This document shows, piece by piece, positions 14,301 through 29,300 of a stretch of 64,000 nucleotides of DNA. Within the stretch, counting starts at the first letter, position 1. Each line of letters begins with the position of its first letter. The notes under the pieces were generated by a model, which saw only the letters and a list, made by a program, of their open reading frames with translations, was not told the origin of the DNA and ran no database searches. Origin of the DNA: Bedellia somnulentella (lineage: Eukaryota > Arthropoda > Insecta > Lepidoptera > Bedelliidae); NCBI GenBank assembly GCA_963576735.1, contig OY755172.1, positions 6,386,001-6,450,000 on the forward strand, in the 5' to 3' direction. A program made the position numbers and the translations under genes.

Positions 14301-17300
14301 ATATAGGAAAATAATTCGTTTTCAAAAATTCATTAACGTATTTAGCCTACGCAGGTTTCGAAATCGTAATTAATCAGTATTTAAACCACGCATATAGTGA
14401 CCAAGTTAAGTATCTGAAATGGTATTCCTGTGATTGCTAAATACACTAGGCATTGTGAGTTGTGACGCAAATTGAATATTAAACAACTTCATTAGGCCTC
14501 CATTAATTTTATATTTGCTAAATTATTCAGAACGGAATTTGATGTTCCAAAACTGTTGTCAGTTGATGCCTCGATTTCCTGCAAGAAAAGCAGCAATTCT
14601 TTTAAAACTAATCCATTCGAGTACCATTTTTATTGCCTTGGTGTTCACGAGTATGAAATAAAGCAATACCGATGCAAAGGTGTTCACTAAATGTATGTGA
14701 CCTATAGAGACATAAAATTGATAGTTGTCGAGATTGCATCTCAGCGTTGGCAGTATAATAGGCGCGGTCTGCGGAGTGCACACGTTCGTGCCCACTTTTA
14801 CGATGCACGTGTACTTGGTTGCTATTAAAACTACAATGTCAAGGTACCCCTACTCATTAAAATGCGCGGTTATGCAATTCATATATAAAAACTTGCGACA
14901 CGAGCTAGCTCTGATCGCACTTATTATTCTCTGATATGTTTCAACCAACTTTAAGACGTAAACAATCAATATAAAAAAACTATTAAATGCTTGTTTTTCG
15001 CCGGTGTTATCAATGTCATTGACGAAAGGAAATCGTAAGCTACTTGGTATCGTATCGCGTTTTATCTCAACTAAACAAGTACATTGAACAATGTCGTTCG
15101 TGCATAAGCAAATGTTCGTGAATGAAATTGTTGACAAATAGAAGGTAGCGCAGTGTGTGGCGTGAAAAATCCCGGATGTTTTATTTGCGTGCGGCCTCAC
15201 ACACGCTACTGTTAGTACAACAATAAGATCCTTGAAGACAATTAATTATTTTTTATTCGCCGCTCGCCGCTGCCTCCGCGCTGAGCCGCTACCGACCAGT
15301 GTTTTAAAACAAAGATCATGCCTAATGACGCAGTTAATAATGTAGCTGTACAAATAGTCGATATGGCTTCTCCGCTACGAAATCCTTGAGTTGTAATCAA
15401 TTTCGTGGCAGAGAATAATCGTACCGGAAAGATGAGAAGGTCACATAACAATATAGTGTATTCTAGAATGTTAGTATAAATAAAACCGATATCCTTCCAT
15501 TGTGTGTCGGGTCACACCGTCACAGTGACAGCCGGTAGGTATTGGCGCGAGACGTTCCGAGCCCACACTGATATGTAACCTTGCGGAGAGCGGCCAAATG
15601 ACGGAGAAACAATCGGAGAGCGGCTCCGGCTGTCATTGCTCGTGCTCACCCGTAATTACTCGCTTGCGTAACCGATAACTGTAACATCAGCGTACCAACG
15701 CGAAGATGAAAAATAGAACATACCTACTATGAATCACTCGGCCGGGACTCACTCCAAAGCAATCTTTAATACTGCTTGCATTGTGTGATTATACTAATTA
15801 ACGTTTTCACGGAACCTGCTCCGGGCGACCGGCCGGTATATTAAATAACCATTACTTAATGCAATTTTAATGATTAACCTATACTGTGCAAGGCCTGACA
15901 TTAAAAATACATCTGAGTGTTCGACAATTGCAATTGCCGGCGGCTACGATTTGCATTATTGTGTTAGCCTTGTGCTCATACCGAGTATTAAGAATCACTT
16001 TCACAAAATTCCTAATCTAGTTATGGCTGATTAGTTGCGAACATCGGTAATAGCATGGTATGCGTTGCTATTGGTAGTGACATCACGCGCGCTGCAGTGC
16101 GGTGCGTTGTCAAGCGACCGGTTATAATTACATTATCGGTGCAAGATCAGCGCAACAATAGCGCCAGACGTACTGTCGCCGATTCGCGATCGCTCACTAA
16201 TTCACTACGATATAGCGAGTTTTGCGTCCCACCTACAACAAACACTTTACTCATACCACCGAATTAGCTCCAGCTATTCACTGATGACGCGTTTTCTTAT
16301 GTGCCATCTATTTTTATGCCATACTTTTACAGTTTCAAACCCAAACACCACTATATTCGGAGCGGTAACCGTAAAAAAACACGCTTCTAATATTATCAAA
16401 TCGACGTAACTATAGCGTCGTCAAAAAAGGAGAAAGTGTATGAAAAGCTTTTCTCACGCGAGCAGCTAGTCTAACCATTGACTATGAGTGTATAATTTAT
16501 ATTGTATCTTGACATATTATCTGAACGCAAATGAAATGGTTTATTTCCCCATCGAGTGGAGCTGGGGCATTCCCCGGTGGCCAGCGTGGCGGGTCAGCGA
16601 CCTGATATGTGGCCTACGGAACCAGTTCCTGCGCACCACTTACGATCACCAAGCCACTGACCATCCGGCGCCAGGCCACCGAGCTATAAAAACTAGATAA
16701 CTAATAACATCACATTGCCCTTTCCTCTTTATCATATATGGTCCCTAGACTATCGTATACAATTAAGGCTTTCATCAAAAAGTTAGTTACCAACTATAAA
16801 ACATACCATAGTTTAATGATGTTATTTATCGAGCATTTATAATGTATTTGAATAAAAATGGCAATATGCGTATCGGCATTAACATAGCAACAAAGAAAAA
16901 TCTCGTGTTACCAAGTGCATTATCTGCGAATGACGTCACGCGCAGACCTTGGCTCGGATACATAGCTGTGAAATCGTAGACTGAAACTGTATTAGCTTAA
17001 TACTAGAAAATACAGGTGTAAATGAATTATTCATCAAACGAGATAAGAGAACGTTTAGTTACTGTTTATTCTCAATAGTATTTGTTAATATCTCTAATAG
17101 TCCGGTCAATTTAGGCCTAAAATAAGGAGGAAGGTTACATAAATTCATAAGAAGCTGAAAATTGGCACAATTGTTCAAAACATGATTATAAATGAAACCT
17201 CAAAAGTCCCCATCGTTCCGAGGTGTGCTAAAAATTTTACACGAGGTCAAAGGTAAAAAAAATAAGTTTTTGCCATTTTAAGCGAAACGGTGAGTTTTTT

Positions 17301-20300
17301 CGCAAAATCTTCCCAGTACAAAATTGTAGATTAGAAAATTCTCTACAAAAAAGATATCAATAATTTTTTACCTAAAAGCCACCATTTTGAAGATATAACG
17401 CGTTGAAAAGTTCGATCATTGGTAATCTTCATACTTTGCACATGTACGCCACGTATGACATAAACATAAACGTTTACGCCGCATATCCGCGAAGGGGTTG
17501 GCAGAGGTACTAATACTTCTGAACATCACGTGACTTTGTCACCTGGTGTTCAGAGTACCCAAGTTTTGCATGGACAGTGTACTCACGTGATAGGGGGCAG
17601 GCCTATCGCCGTTTTAGCAGCCACGTATGAACATCACTTATAAGGTGTTATAACTTAAACCTTAGTAGCTGCTCACCAACATTTATTTCGGGTATATTAT
17701 CAAGTTCATGTGTGGCTTGGTAATCAGCTGGACCCTAAAGACTGGGGTTGGAAGTTGGTCGACAATACATTAGAGCCAGTTCTAACTTTACTTCCACCAG
17801 CACCTGAGAAACTTCTCAACTCAATATTTTGCAACTGTAAAAAAGGTTGTAATGCTTAATGTGGATGCAGAAAAGTTGGACTGTTTTATTCCCTGGCATG
17901 CACAAACTGCCAATGCCGATCGTGCTCTAATGTTGAGTCAGCTAATCTAGAACACTCATATGATACCAATGAGGAATCGCTAGTGGGACAGTTGATCTGT
18001 GAAATAGAAGAAAAAGAAGAAGAAGAAGAACAGGAAGAAGAACAAGAAGAAGACGAAGGACAAGAAACAGTAATCCTGGAAAATTACGAATCAGACGAGG
18101 AATATTAATCATTTCATTTTCAATTACACCGCCATTATTTTAACCAACCGATATGTACAATAATATTTTACAATAGTTTTAAAACAAATAAAATCACTGC
18201 AGACCCGTGGAATAGGCCTACAGGAGATACATACATACATACATACATACATATACTCACGCCGTTAATTCCCATTGGGGTAGGCAGAGACTATCGATCG
18301 CCACTTCGTACGATCCTGGCAAACCTCTCTTGCTTCGTCTACATCCATCAATCTTTTCATACATGCTCTTTTATTCTTCATACTTCGGACGCCTGCCTTT
18401 TTGAGCACACTTTCAATTTGGTCCAAGTGTGTCTTTCGTGGCCGTCCTCTACTAACATTACCTTCCACATTAGCTCTATAGATACCTTTTACCAATTTCC
18501 TATCATCCATCCTCTCGATGTGCCCAAACCATCTCAACATTCCTTTTTCTATCTTACTTACAATATCATCTTTTACACCACACCTTTCACGAATCACATC
18601 GTTCCTCACACGATCACATAACCTAACATTACATACTTTTCTGAGGGACCTCATTTCTACTGCATTCACTCTGCTTTCATGCTTCTTCTGCCACACCCAA
18701 CATTCACTGCCATACATAAGCGTAGGAACAAGAACGGCATCATGCACAGCCATTCGGGCCCTTTCTGACACCGATTGACTAGACATTAGGCTATCCAATG
18801 CTCCATTAATCGCATTACCCTTTTTCACTCTTCTCTCAATATCTTCATCACATTTTCCATCCCTTGTAAACAAACTTCCCAGATATACAAACTCCTTCAC
18901 CTGTTCCACATCCTTACCATCAATCGCAATCACGCATTCTGTCACATCTTCCTGTCTCTCAAAAACCATCGTTTTGGTCTTATCCACATTCACCCTCATT
19001 CCCTTTCTTACAAAAGACTTACATGCAATATTCATCATCTCTTGCAACTCTTCTGCCGATGATGCAAGTAGCACTTGATCGTCAGCATACAAGAGGCATT
19101 TAATGATGAATCCACCCATTCTTAGTCCATAATCACTTTCACGCAACTCTGTCAAACAGTCATCCATGAACAAATTGAAGAGCCACGGAGAAGCTACACA
19201 TCCCTGTCGGACACCCCTAGAGATTCCGAACCAGTCAGTGTTTTCCCCGTTTACTCTTACACATGCACTAGAATCCTCATAGAGTGATACCAATGCACGT
19301 ATAAGTTGACTCCCCAAACCGAACTTGGATAACACCTCCCATAAACACTTTCTTACCACCCTATCATACGCCTTCTCTAAATCAATGAAGGAGCAATACA
19401 CCTTTTGGTTCTTAGCTAAGAACTTTTCGGTGATGCTCCTTAGAGAGAAGATTTGATCCATACATCCCATTCCTTTCCTAAATCCTGCTTGCACATCCCA
19501 TATTTTCTCATCAGTTACATTCATCACTCTTTCAATCAGTACCTTAGCATACAATTTACCGGCAATGCTGAGTAGGCTAATGCCGCGGTAGTTTTTAGCC
19601 TCCTGGCGTGACCCTTTTCCTTTATACAGGGGCACAATCACCGCCTTGCACCAGTCTTGTGGTACTTTACCACTCGACCAGCACTTTTGGAAAAGGAAGT
19701 ACAACCAAGACGCCACCAACCCTTTACCAGCCCTCAGCATTTCGATAGTTATCCTATCATACCCTGCCGCCTTCCCTATTTTCATACTCTTCATTGCTTT
19801 CATTATTTCTTCCATACTGATCTCACTTTCACTCAAGGCACCCATCGCATCGTTCCAATCAACATTACTGTCGATTGGTGAAGAAACGGATGCGTCCTCT
19901 TTTTCAAAAAGTCCCTCAAAATAGTTCTTCCATACTCGTTTCATGCTACTTTCATCCGTCGCCAATTCACCCTGATCATCTTTCACTACATTCACTCTCG
20001 TGTTTTGGGAAACTCCCTTTTCTTTCCGGACATATTTCCAGAACAACTTTTGGTTATTCCGGAAATTATCAGAGAGTTTCCTCTCACACCATTCTATCAG
20101 ATCACGCTTTTTCTTTTCTATTTTCTTCTTAACCTCATTCTTAACTCTCTTATATTCATCTTCACTATTTTTCACTACATCATCTGTTACTCTCGCATCC
20201 ATTCGTTTACTAGCTCTGACCGCTAGTAAATCTAACCAAGCTTTCTTCTTATCTTCGACTGCCTCTTTCACACTCTTATCCCACCAACTTGTTGGTGGTC

Positions 20301-23300
20301 TATTTGACCTTTTACACAATCCACATACTTCCGTCGCACATTCAACCATTGTCGTTTTGAGCACATTCCATACTTCTTCTATTTCCATTTCATCCCTCAT
20401 CTCCACGCAACTTAGTCTATCATCCAATTTCTTCACGTATTCATCACTGATCTTTTCATCATCTTGCAATTTCTCCACTTTTATTCTCGCAAGATCCGTT
20501 GTTGACACTTTGGCCCTATGACGCCAACGCGTGCACAGACCTCTTACTCGGGATATAACAAGGAAGTGATCTGTGCCAACATTCGTGCCCCTATAGACTC
20601 TGGTGTCAACAACCTTTGCTCTCAGCCTTTCATCAACAATCACAAAATCAATCATACTTCTCTCGTTTCCTCTCTGTCTTGTATACATATGGATATCTTT
20701 GTGTTCAAACAATGTGTTTGTAACACAAAGGTTCCTCGCCAAACATACCTCAATAACTTTCTCGCCATTTTCGTTCACCCTTTGATCACCGTACTTTCCT
20801 AAAACCTTTTCACAACCGTTGCGTGACACACCAACCCAGCCATTAAAATCTCCTAACATTACAATTCTCTCATTCTGATCACACCCATTCACAACATCAT
20901 ATAACAAATTCCAAAACTCCTCCCTCTCGGAAAGTGACTTAGACATGTCCGGAGCATACACACAAATTATGCGCATCCGGACAAGCCCTATTTTCACCTT
21001 TAGCCACAGGAGCCTTGGACTCACACATTCGTAACCTTTCATACACTGAGCCATCCTTTCAGATATCAGAAGTCCCACGCCTTGGCAAGCCCTGTCGCTG
21101 TCAGCCACGCCTGACCAGATCGCTGTAATGTTGCCAAGTTGTGAAACCTCTTTTTCCTTTCGCTTCGTTTCATTCACACACAGAAAATCTATTTTTCTTT
21201 CATCCATTATCATACATACTTCATCTAATTTTTCATGCATCCCTCCACACACATTCAACGTACTGAAGCGGGTCTCTCTAGCCCACATTTCGCCCCGCGA
21301 GGAACCACGGCGTGATGAGTGGCGAGCTGCATCGCCGCCTCCGTGTTTATTTTTAGTTGCACACATTTTGGCCCCACGATAAGCAAGGGAAATAAACTGT
21401 CCACCTAGCCAGAGCCCCGCATGACTAGGTAAGGTTATTTAGTACCCGGAGTGCACCAAGCTCCGGGACGGCGGCACGCTAGCGACCAGGCTCACCCCTG
21501 GCCACGCATCCCTCGGCGCGGCAGACCTTGGATTGGTGTAATAATATATAAATAGTATAATAATAAATTGACCGGATTATAACCTATTTTAATGATTTCC
21601 ATTTTAAATTTCATTACATAAAAATTAAGTCCACTTACAAAAAGCTGCAATAAATGTTTACTGCAATTGATTTTTCGTTAATCAATAGAGCATTCAATTA
21701 CTGTCAATCATTTTGCATTGTCCACTTAGTAATAAAATGATAAACAAACTTAAAATTCAAGAAGCCAGAAGAGAAACACGCGCCATTTCATATCTATTAT
21801 AGTTATTTATTTCTAGTTATACAACAACAAGCTGTTAATTTCCAACGTCGCATGTGATAGTAAGCCATGATTCCCGCAGGGCCTTTTGTTCTACGCCCTA
21901 CCAGTTGTGTGTGGAATAGTTGATGTTTGCTAAACGTGTCGTGATGTCGCCGCCCGTGGATTGACTCACTCATTACTGACCGAGAACGCAACAGCTCCAA
22001 CTACGTAGTGATTAAAGTAATAACACGGTGGCGATTCGGTTTATTTGCTATATACTGGATTCCGGCAAACATTTTCAGCTTTGTTCTATACTAGCAGTCA
22101 TTAGTGCCGCTCGTGATGGCAACACTGTCACCACTCACTGCACTCATTCCCTCCCTTTCCTGTTTCTCTTATGCGCATTTGTATGCATACACGGGTCAGA
22201 ACCCACATTTACATTTCTATTTTGTTTCGTGCGGTCGACGAGGGGTTTCATTTGAATTTATTATTTTGATCAATAAAATATTCCAACTGCATCGTTGCAT
22301 ATTGAGATATCAAGAAGTGTTATTTCACAGCATTGTGACAGGCGTTTGATTTAAATAGCGATGCAGCTATGATTAGTCGCGGGCGCATGTCACGGCGGGT
22401 GCACGTGCGGCGTTATCGGCGGCCGCACGTGGAGCTCGCTGCGAGCTAGTCTAGATCACTCCAACAAAGCGAGCGGCTCCCTCACGCGCCGCCACCTCAG
22501 CTGCGCAACATTTGCTTATTGCCCCGCTGCCCTACCATTTACAAACACTAAATCAACACTCCATTAATACCCAATTGCTACATCGTTTACTAGTTACTAC
22601 CGGATAACTGTAGTGAATTTAAACATATGCGTAATATTTTTCGTAACCACATGGAATGTGTATTGTTAGCGCGCACAAACGATGATTGTAGAATTTATAT
22701 TTGTTTTCGTGCTGTAGAAGGTCATTGTGTTATAAAGACTGATATAAGGAATACAGTTTTATCAGCTTGTACAAGTTGAGGACGAAACGACAACTTCCGC
22801 GTATACTCGATTCATGGCCATCGTTTTCATTGTTATATCTAATATTGTACTATACATTTAAATAATGTTTAATGTTAAGCTAAATAAAATTTAATAAATT
22901 AAAGCTACGATCTCTACATTTAATTTGCTACGAAACTACGACAACTCGTAGCACTTTAACTCGTAGCGCACTTTGGTACACATATCCACACCTCTATTTA
23001 TTTCTGAAGCTCTGCGTGACATACATTCATTCGTTTTTAGATGGTGAAACAGTGGAATATCGTAGTGAAATAAATGTACAAATACATCTTGTGCGAGACC
23101 TTGACTTGATCTATTTCAAAGTTGTTATTATTACTGTTTGCTTAGTACCGTGCACGTGCAAAATACAGTATCCTTCGATTTAAGTTATAATTACATTAAA
23201 AAGTTTCTTACTATTATAATAGCTTGATTCTAAAAATATACTTTATTTCTTGTTAGGTGGCCAACGCGTAATAAATTATTATTATGTAGGAATAGATGAA

Positions 23301-26300
23301 ACACTATGACAAAACTTAGGACAAATTGCTCATTTAGTATTGTTTGATACCAAATAACAACATAAATGAAATAACAAAAATATTAAAAAAATAGGAGTTT
23401 TAGTATGTCATCCCATTTGGAAATAGATGATATAGGCATATCCCTTATTTCGTTTGATTCTTAAACTTTACATTTCATATCTATGATGCTCTTTAATTTA
23501 AACTGTTGTCAAAGGTACAAACTGATCACAAGTGCACACCAATGTTTAACTTTCCTATAACAATGATGCAGTGTTAACCTTGCGCAGTTTTTGTTTCACG
23601 AACAATGCCAGGATAGCTCATCTATCGTGGAACGCAGTAATGATTGCGACAGGGTCAGATGTAATAGCTTGGCCTTCGCGTTCTATATTTAAAACGCGGA
23701 AGGCTTACGGTACCAACACGCTTTACCAGTTAAACAGTTAGAAACGGCCGCAGATCATTGCAGAATATTTGTTTTACTTATCGATCCATCTTTAAATTCG
23801 TGTTGTATTTAACATTGAATCATGTAAGCTGAATCAGCTTTAATAAATTTTTAAACGACAGCTAAAAGCTTGTATTTTGTTAAATAAGCATATGCTCTTG
23901 AAGTCTACATAAGAGAAGATACGGCTTCAACACTACTTTCAAGTAGTAAGTTTTTCATAACGTAGGGTATTGATTAGGCAGTATTTAAAATGGCGTGTCT
24001 TTGTGACACCTGTTTAAACTTCTAATTGTTAAGTTAAACCTACCTCAAACTGAATAGAAGTATTCAAACCAATAACCTTACTTCATGTTTCCACTTGTCT
24101 GTATAAAAAAACCTTTACTAAGTAACCGGAAATATAACGGTTAGGCTCCTTTTTACTATTCTAACATACAACATCTCATAAAAAACACTGGTACAAAAAA
24201 CTATCTCGCTACACGTCGCGTCGTACGGTGTGCGGACACATACCATACCTCGTTTAATTTCCTGGTTGGAATATTTATTAAACAATTATCCGCCCATTTA
24301 CAATGCATTCAATTGTAGAGTTAGGGGCAAATTATACAACTTTGTGCTTATTACGATGGGGATATAGATAACAAAAAACACCGGATGCGGTCAATATTCT
24401 ATAAGCATGTACAATACACATTACATTTTTGTAACAAAAGTTGATAGCGAATATATCTCACAATTTCAAAATTATCGAGTGCAGTCGATTGGTCGTCAAA
24501 GAATAGATAGTGTTTAGATTGCGTGTGTTGACAGTGAACCGCAGTAAAATGGAACGCGGTTGAACAAAGAGTGATAATGATAAGTTATCGATGTGGGTCG
24601 CGAATGCGGGCCGCGGTTTGCCGGCAGCCGCACGACGCGCGCCTGTCGCGTGAACTCTGACCGATACACACTACGCGGCAACACCTAATAACCTAAAACG
24701 CTCATTGTTAACTCTGATTTATTCGGACAAAGTTCATGACTGATTTTAATCATAACATGCTCTTTTGTAAATGTTAACTTATTAAACGAAATAAATGTTC
24801 AGAATATTGAAAATAAATTGGATATAGCATGCAAAGAAATACGAATATAGAAGAACCGAATTAGGAACGAAGTATTAATTTGTTGTGTTGAATGGTAGGA
24901 CGCCACTAGGCCCTCCCAGTGATGATACGCCGCTGCGTGTGACGCGCAACAACTTCGTAGTTGTTGTCTCTCCATCTCTTTCTGGCGGTCATCGCCCTGC
25001 ATTTCATACCAAACTAGCGCCCTTTCTCAATAACCCCTAAGACACTCGATAAATTTGGGCGAAAAACCCAGGCATTCAACTTTTTTGTCTTGCATGCCAA
25101 TTTATCTCGATATTTTCGTTATGTTGTGAAATAATTGGCCAAGTCAGTGCCATAAAGTTCATGCACCCGATCCTGGCGGCCTTGGTCCGGTCATAGCCAT
25201 CGCCTAAGAAGACATTGACCAGCTCACTCAGACCCTATTTAGGTATAGGTCTCTTAATCACAAGAAAACAACATTCATTATGCATTTAATGAACTTTTAG
25301 TCGACCAACTAGAGTTTTTATTTACCAACAAAATTATTAATCAAACTATAAGGTTATTTTCGTTCTTTTATCTGCCTTTTTCTATTTCAACATATAAATG
25401 TCATAGTCATAGGCTTAATTTTATTTGTGTTCTATTATAATAAAAAATGTAGCGTTCTTAATTTACGTGGTTGATGCATTCTCGTGATTCTGATTTTCGT
25501 TTTATTCATAAATAACTATATCCATGATTTATCATACCCATGCATTATAAATATTATAATTTATAAATCTAATCAAATATTCAGCTCAAAAAATCAAGCG
25601 ACCAAATTGACTACGCATTTAAAATACAGATACAGAGAGGGTCGTCCCAATTGAACTCGGATCATCGATACCTATTTCAAACGCTTATTACAATCGGTTG
25701 AACAAAGTGATGAATAATCCCTGTAGATGCGACAGTGACAGAGGGAACACCGGTGGTACCGGCGACGCGTTTTTTACCCGGCGCGCGGGCAGGGCAATGA
25801 CTTAGCGGCGCTCGGGCCACTGGCCGTTCTTGACAGTTCAAATCTTTACACACACAAGGGGCTCACTTACTCTCTCCACTACTAATATAGAACGATCTAA
25901 GCGCCTAAATTATCTTCATTATATTACCTGAGCATTATCAACTAAATACCATAGTGATGGCATCATACTCGTTTTACTAATGGTCCTTTATTATGGTAAC
26001 ATTAGTTAAATATGATGGTAGTAAAAAGGTTTTTGTATGAGAGATGTTTTAGAGATTCAATCGAAAGCGAAAATAAAATACTGATTAGAATGGTAAATAG
26101 CGAAATTTTACACATACCATTTGAAGTAAGTATGATTGGGAACAATGGCGTCGGGTTCATCAGACGCGATAATAATGAGTAGTCCCGTCGCGGGTTCAAC
26201 AAACTCCTATTATAAAAGTGAAATATATTTACACTGCAACGAAATCTGTATCATTAGAATCAAATCTTTAACTAGCAGCATCGTTCGTTGCCGAGATAAT

Positions 26301-29300
26301 TAACTTGTAGGATAAGTAGATTGAAATTGCTTGTTAAGTGTTTACAAATAGCATTTAAAATTGTTTTAAGTGGGTATAACGCATAACATGAAATTGATAT
26401 AATAAATAATTTCTTACAATTATACGAGTACAAAAATAATAGTTTGTTTTATCAATATGTTTTATAAATGTAGCCCAGTGTCTAGATATGTCTTTAACCC
26501 TTTTTCGTATTTAATGCAATACATAGTTTATCGAAAGCCAACTACATACAAAAAGAAGTATCAGCTTCAAAATTCTAGTTTAATTAAAACAATAGATATT
26601 GCTCAAAATTTCAGATAGTTGCATCCAGAATGTTATTAAGACATGATTCATTTCACCATCGCTTGACTATGGCAGATTGTTCCCAAGATAAACCGCATAT
26701 CCACTTCTGCATATGTTCTCTACATAGTAGAGTTAGAAAAAAAGTGAAATTGTATCAAGTTGGAACCTGCTCAGGGTCGGTGACCATGCGCCATCCCCGC
26801 CGCGCCGGCACGGTGCCTGGGCTGCTCGGCTGATTCATCATCACGACACCGCTTACCCTAATCTCTGCATATTTCCATGACTCATGCATCTGCATCGCTA
26901 TACATTCTTTGTTCTTACTGGTATATTAAAATATGCCAATAGGTTTCCCATTTTCTAGCAGAAAACAACCGGGTCTAAACTATGCCAACGCGAATGGCCT
27001 ACGACCTCACTCACGTTATGTTGTTACGTGATTAGGTTACTCGTATTTATTCATGAAGTAAAATGTCGACAGGATACATCATTAACAGTTGCTATTATAC
27101 ACAACTTCTGTTATAAATATATTTTTAAGCAGAAATAAGTAAAATTATATTTCTGATGCACTAAGCAGTAGAAAATGGTATTCTTGTCCCATTAAAGTTT
27201 TCTAGTACAGTTATGTTTTCAAAATATGGATTTTTCATTTTTATACCAACGCGCAATTATCTTAAACACACTGACTCTGTTAGGCGTATACTCGTATTTC
27301 AGACCATTGGAAGTTGTTATAGCAGCTTGACTGTCATTATGCATGCCCTTATGTTATTTATAAACGTACTTTTATAAATCATACCTACTACGATGGCAAT
27401 ATGCCAACACAATATATGAATGATGACAATAAAGACAAATTAAAATTTTGTGATCAAAGCTTATGTGCAAATTATGTATCTCGTAACTATCCATTGCAGT
27501 CAGATGTATCTCAATTGAATGTTTCGTTTCTAAAATTGACAGCGTATCAACAACACGCATTTCGTTGGTGGAAGTTCATCGGCCGCGATTTAGGAATAAG
27601 ACGCAAAAGCCATTATAGGCAGGGGGCTATAATGGAGCAACAGGAAGTTACAGTAGCTGCAAGTAGAGCAGGGGTAGCATAGCTGTCGTAGGTTCACTGA
27701 CCTGCAGTGCACCTCCCTTGACTCTATGGGGTGCATGCTTGTTGACTGTCTCTTTCCGCTGACTATGTCCGTCCCTCTTTATTTCTTTGTTCCATGGTGT
27801 ACATGTTGTTGGTGTGATGCTCTTTCTATCCCAAAATTCAAACTCGTGCATTCAACTTTTTCAAATCACTTAACACGATAACGCTGCATTACACGTTACT
27901 GTATTTGATATGAAATACCAAATGCATTTCCTTTATGACTTTTGGTTTTATAAATGAATCGTAAAAGAGTTGTTAGTATAGCAGCGAAGCGATTGACGAG
28001 TAAACATTCTTTGTTTTTGATGATATGCAATTAGAAAGAGGCTATTCAACGAACTCTATAAAAACACATTCAGTTTGGATACAAGAGCGTCAACGGAAGT
28101 ACGGTTAGAGATTTTTAACTTCTATCTGGGTATCAACTTACTAATACGCTATGTCCTTTGAGTATAAATATAACTCAGTGGAAATGTTTATAGGTTTGTC
28201 TTCTTTTTAGATTCTTAAACTGCAAAAGATATTTTTCATAAGCAACAAAAGTTTCAAGCTCGATAGAAATAGCTTGACAATTTACAGTTGAAAAAAAATA
28301 TGTTTATTAAACTTAGTGTGCCAAGTGCCAATATAACTTATATTATAACGATCACTGCCTGTCATTGATATGTTTTTTCTTACTTTCTTTTCTTTTAGTA
28401 CTGAACAGATTCTTATTTATGCACTTTGTCTAATTGATATTGGATTTAGCTTTTACTAATACCTCAATCGATTCAAAGAGCAAGATGACGCAGAACCAAG
28501 CATCTAACTGCATACATGAAGTAAATACGTAGAAGGTCATAATAAAGCGACAAATATATACCGGCGCGTATGTCAAAGCGAGATGGCAAGCAAACAAATC
28601 AATATCATCTCCGCCGTAGGCTTTCTGCAGGAGAAAAAGAGATAGAGCAACAACAAACCGGCATTTTCAACTGGTACTTAACAGCGTGCTTAACCAGTTT
28701 CCACCTTATGGGAGTGAAAATAAATTTCAAAATCGTTTGCATTAAGTTTGTTTACAAAATTAGACCGGAATATTTTCTTAATGGCAAATCCCGTTGTGAA
28801 AAGTGTTACACAAAGACAAAGCTTTTCCTTTGAATAAGCTTGATGACATAAAGTGTTAAAATTACTTTTAAATAGAAATGAAAAGCTTTTCACAATTTAG
28901 TTATTACTGTTATCTTGCAACTGCAATAATCAGATCTCTAAATAGTTACTTGTCTTTTTAAATTTGACTACACAAAAGTACATTATATTTATATTTTTCT
29001 GAATAACTTGAAAGTAATGATTAAAAATAAATGTAAGCTCAAAATATTTCCTTTAATCTGAAAACTATTTAAAATCTCTAGATTAAATAAAGTCTCCCTT
29101 AAAATAAAGGACGCATCAAATTACAAAACTAAACCAAATATGTATCAGCCACCTTTAAACAAACAAAATAATAAAGTGACGATCATTTCGTTTGGAAAGT
29201 TTTAATCGTTCAATATGATGGACGAGCAGTCGAGCAGCTCTGTAACGATGTGCAAGCTCTAACAAGTAGGTAGGAGCCAAGCCCAGTGAAACTAGGACAA

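Noticed and set aside
18418..20802. Several plus-strand open frames of 60-173 codons
   Set aside because: They are antisense shadows of the intact minus-strand LINE ORF and show no family resemblance.
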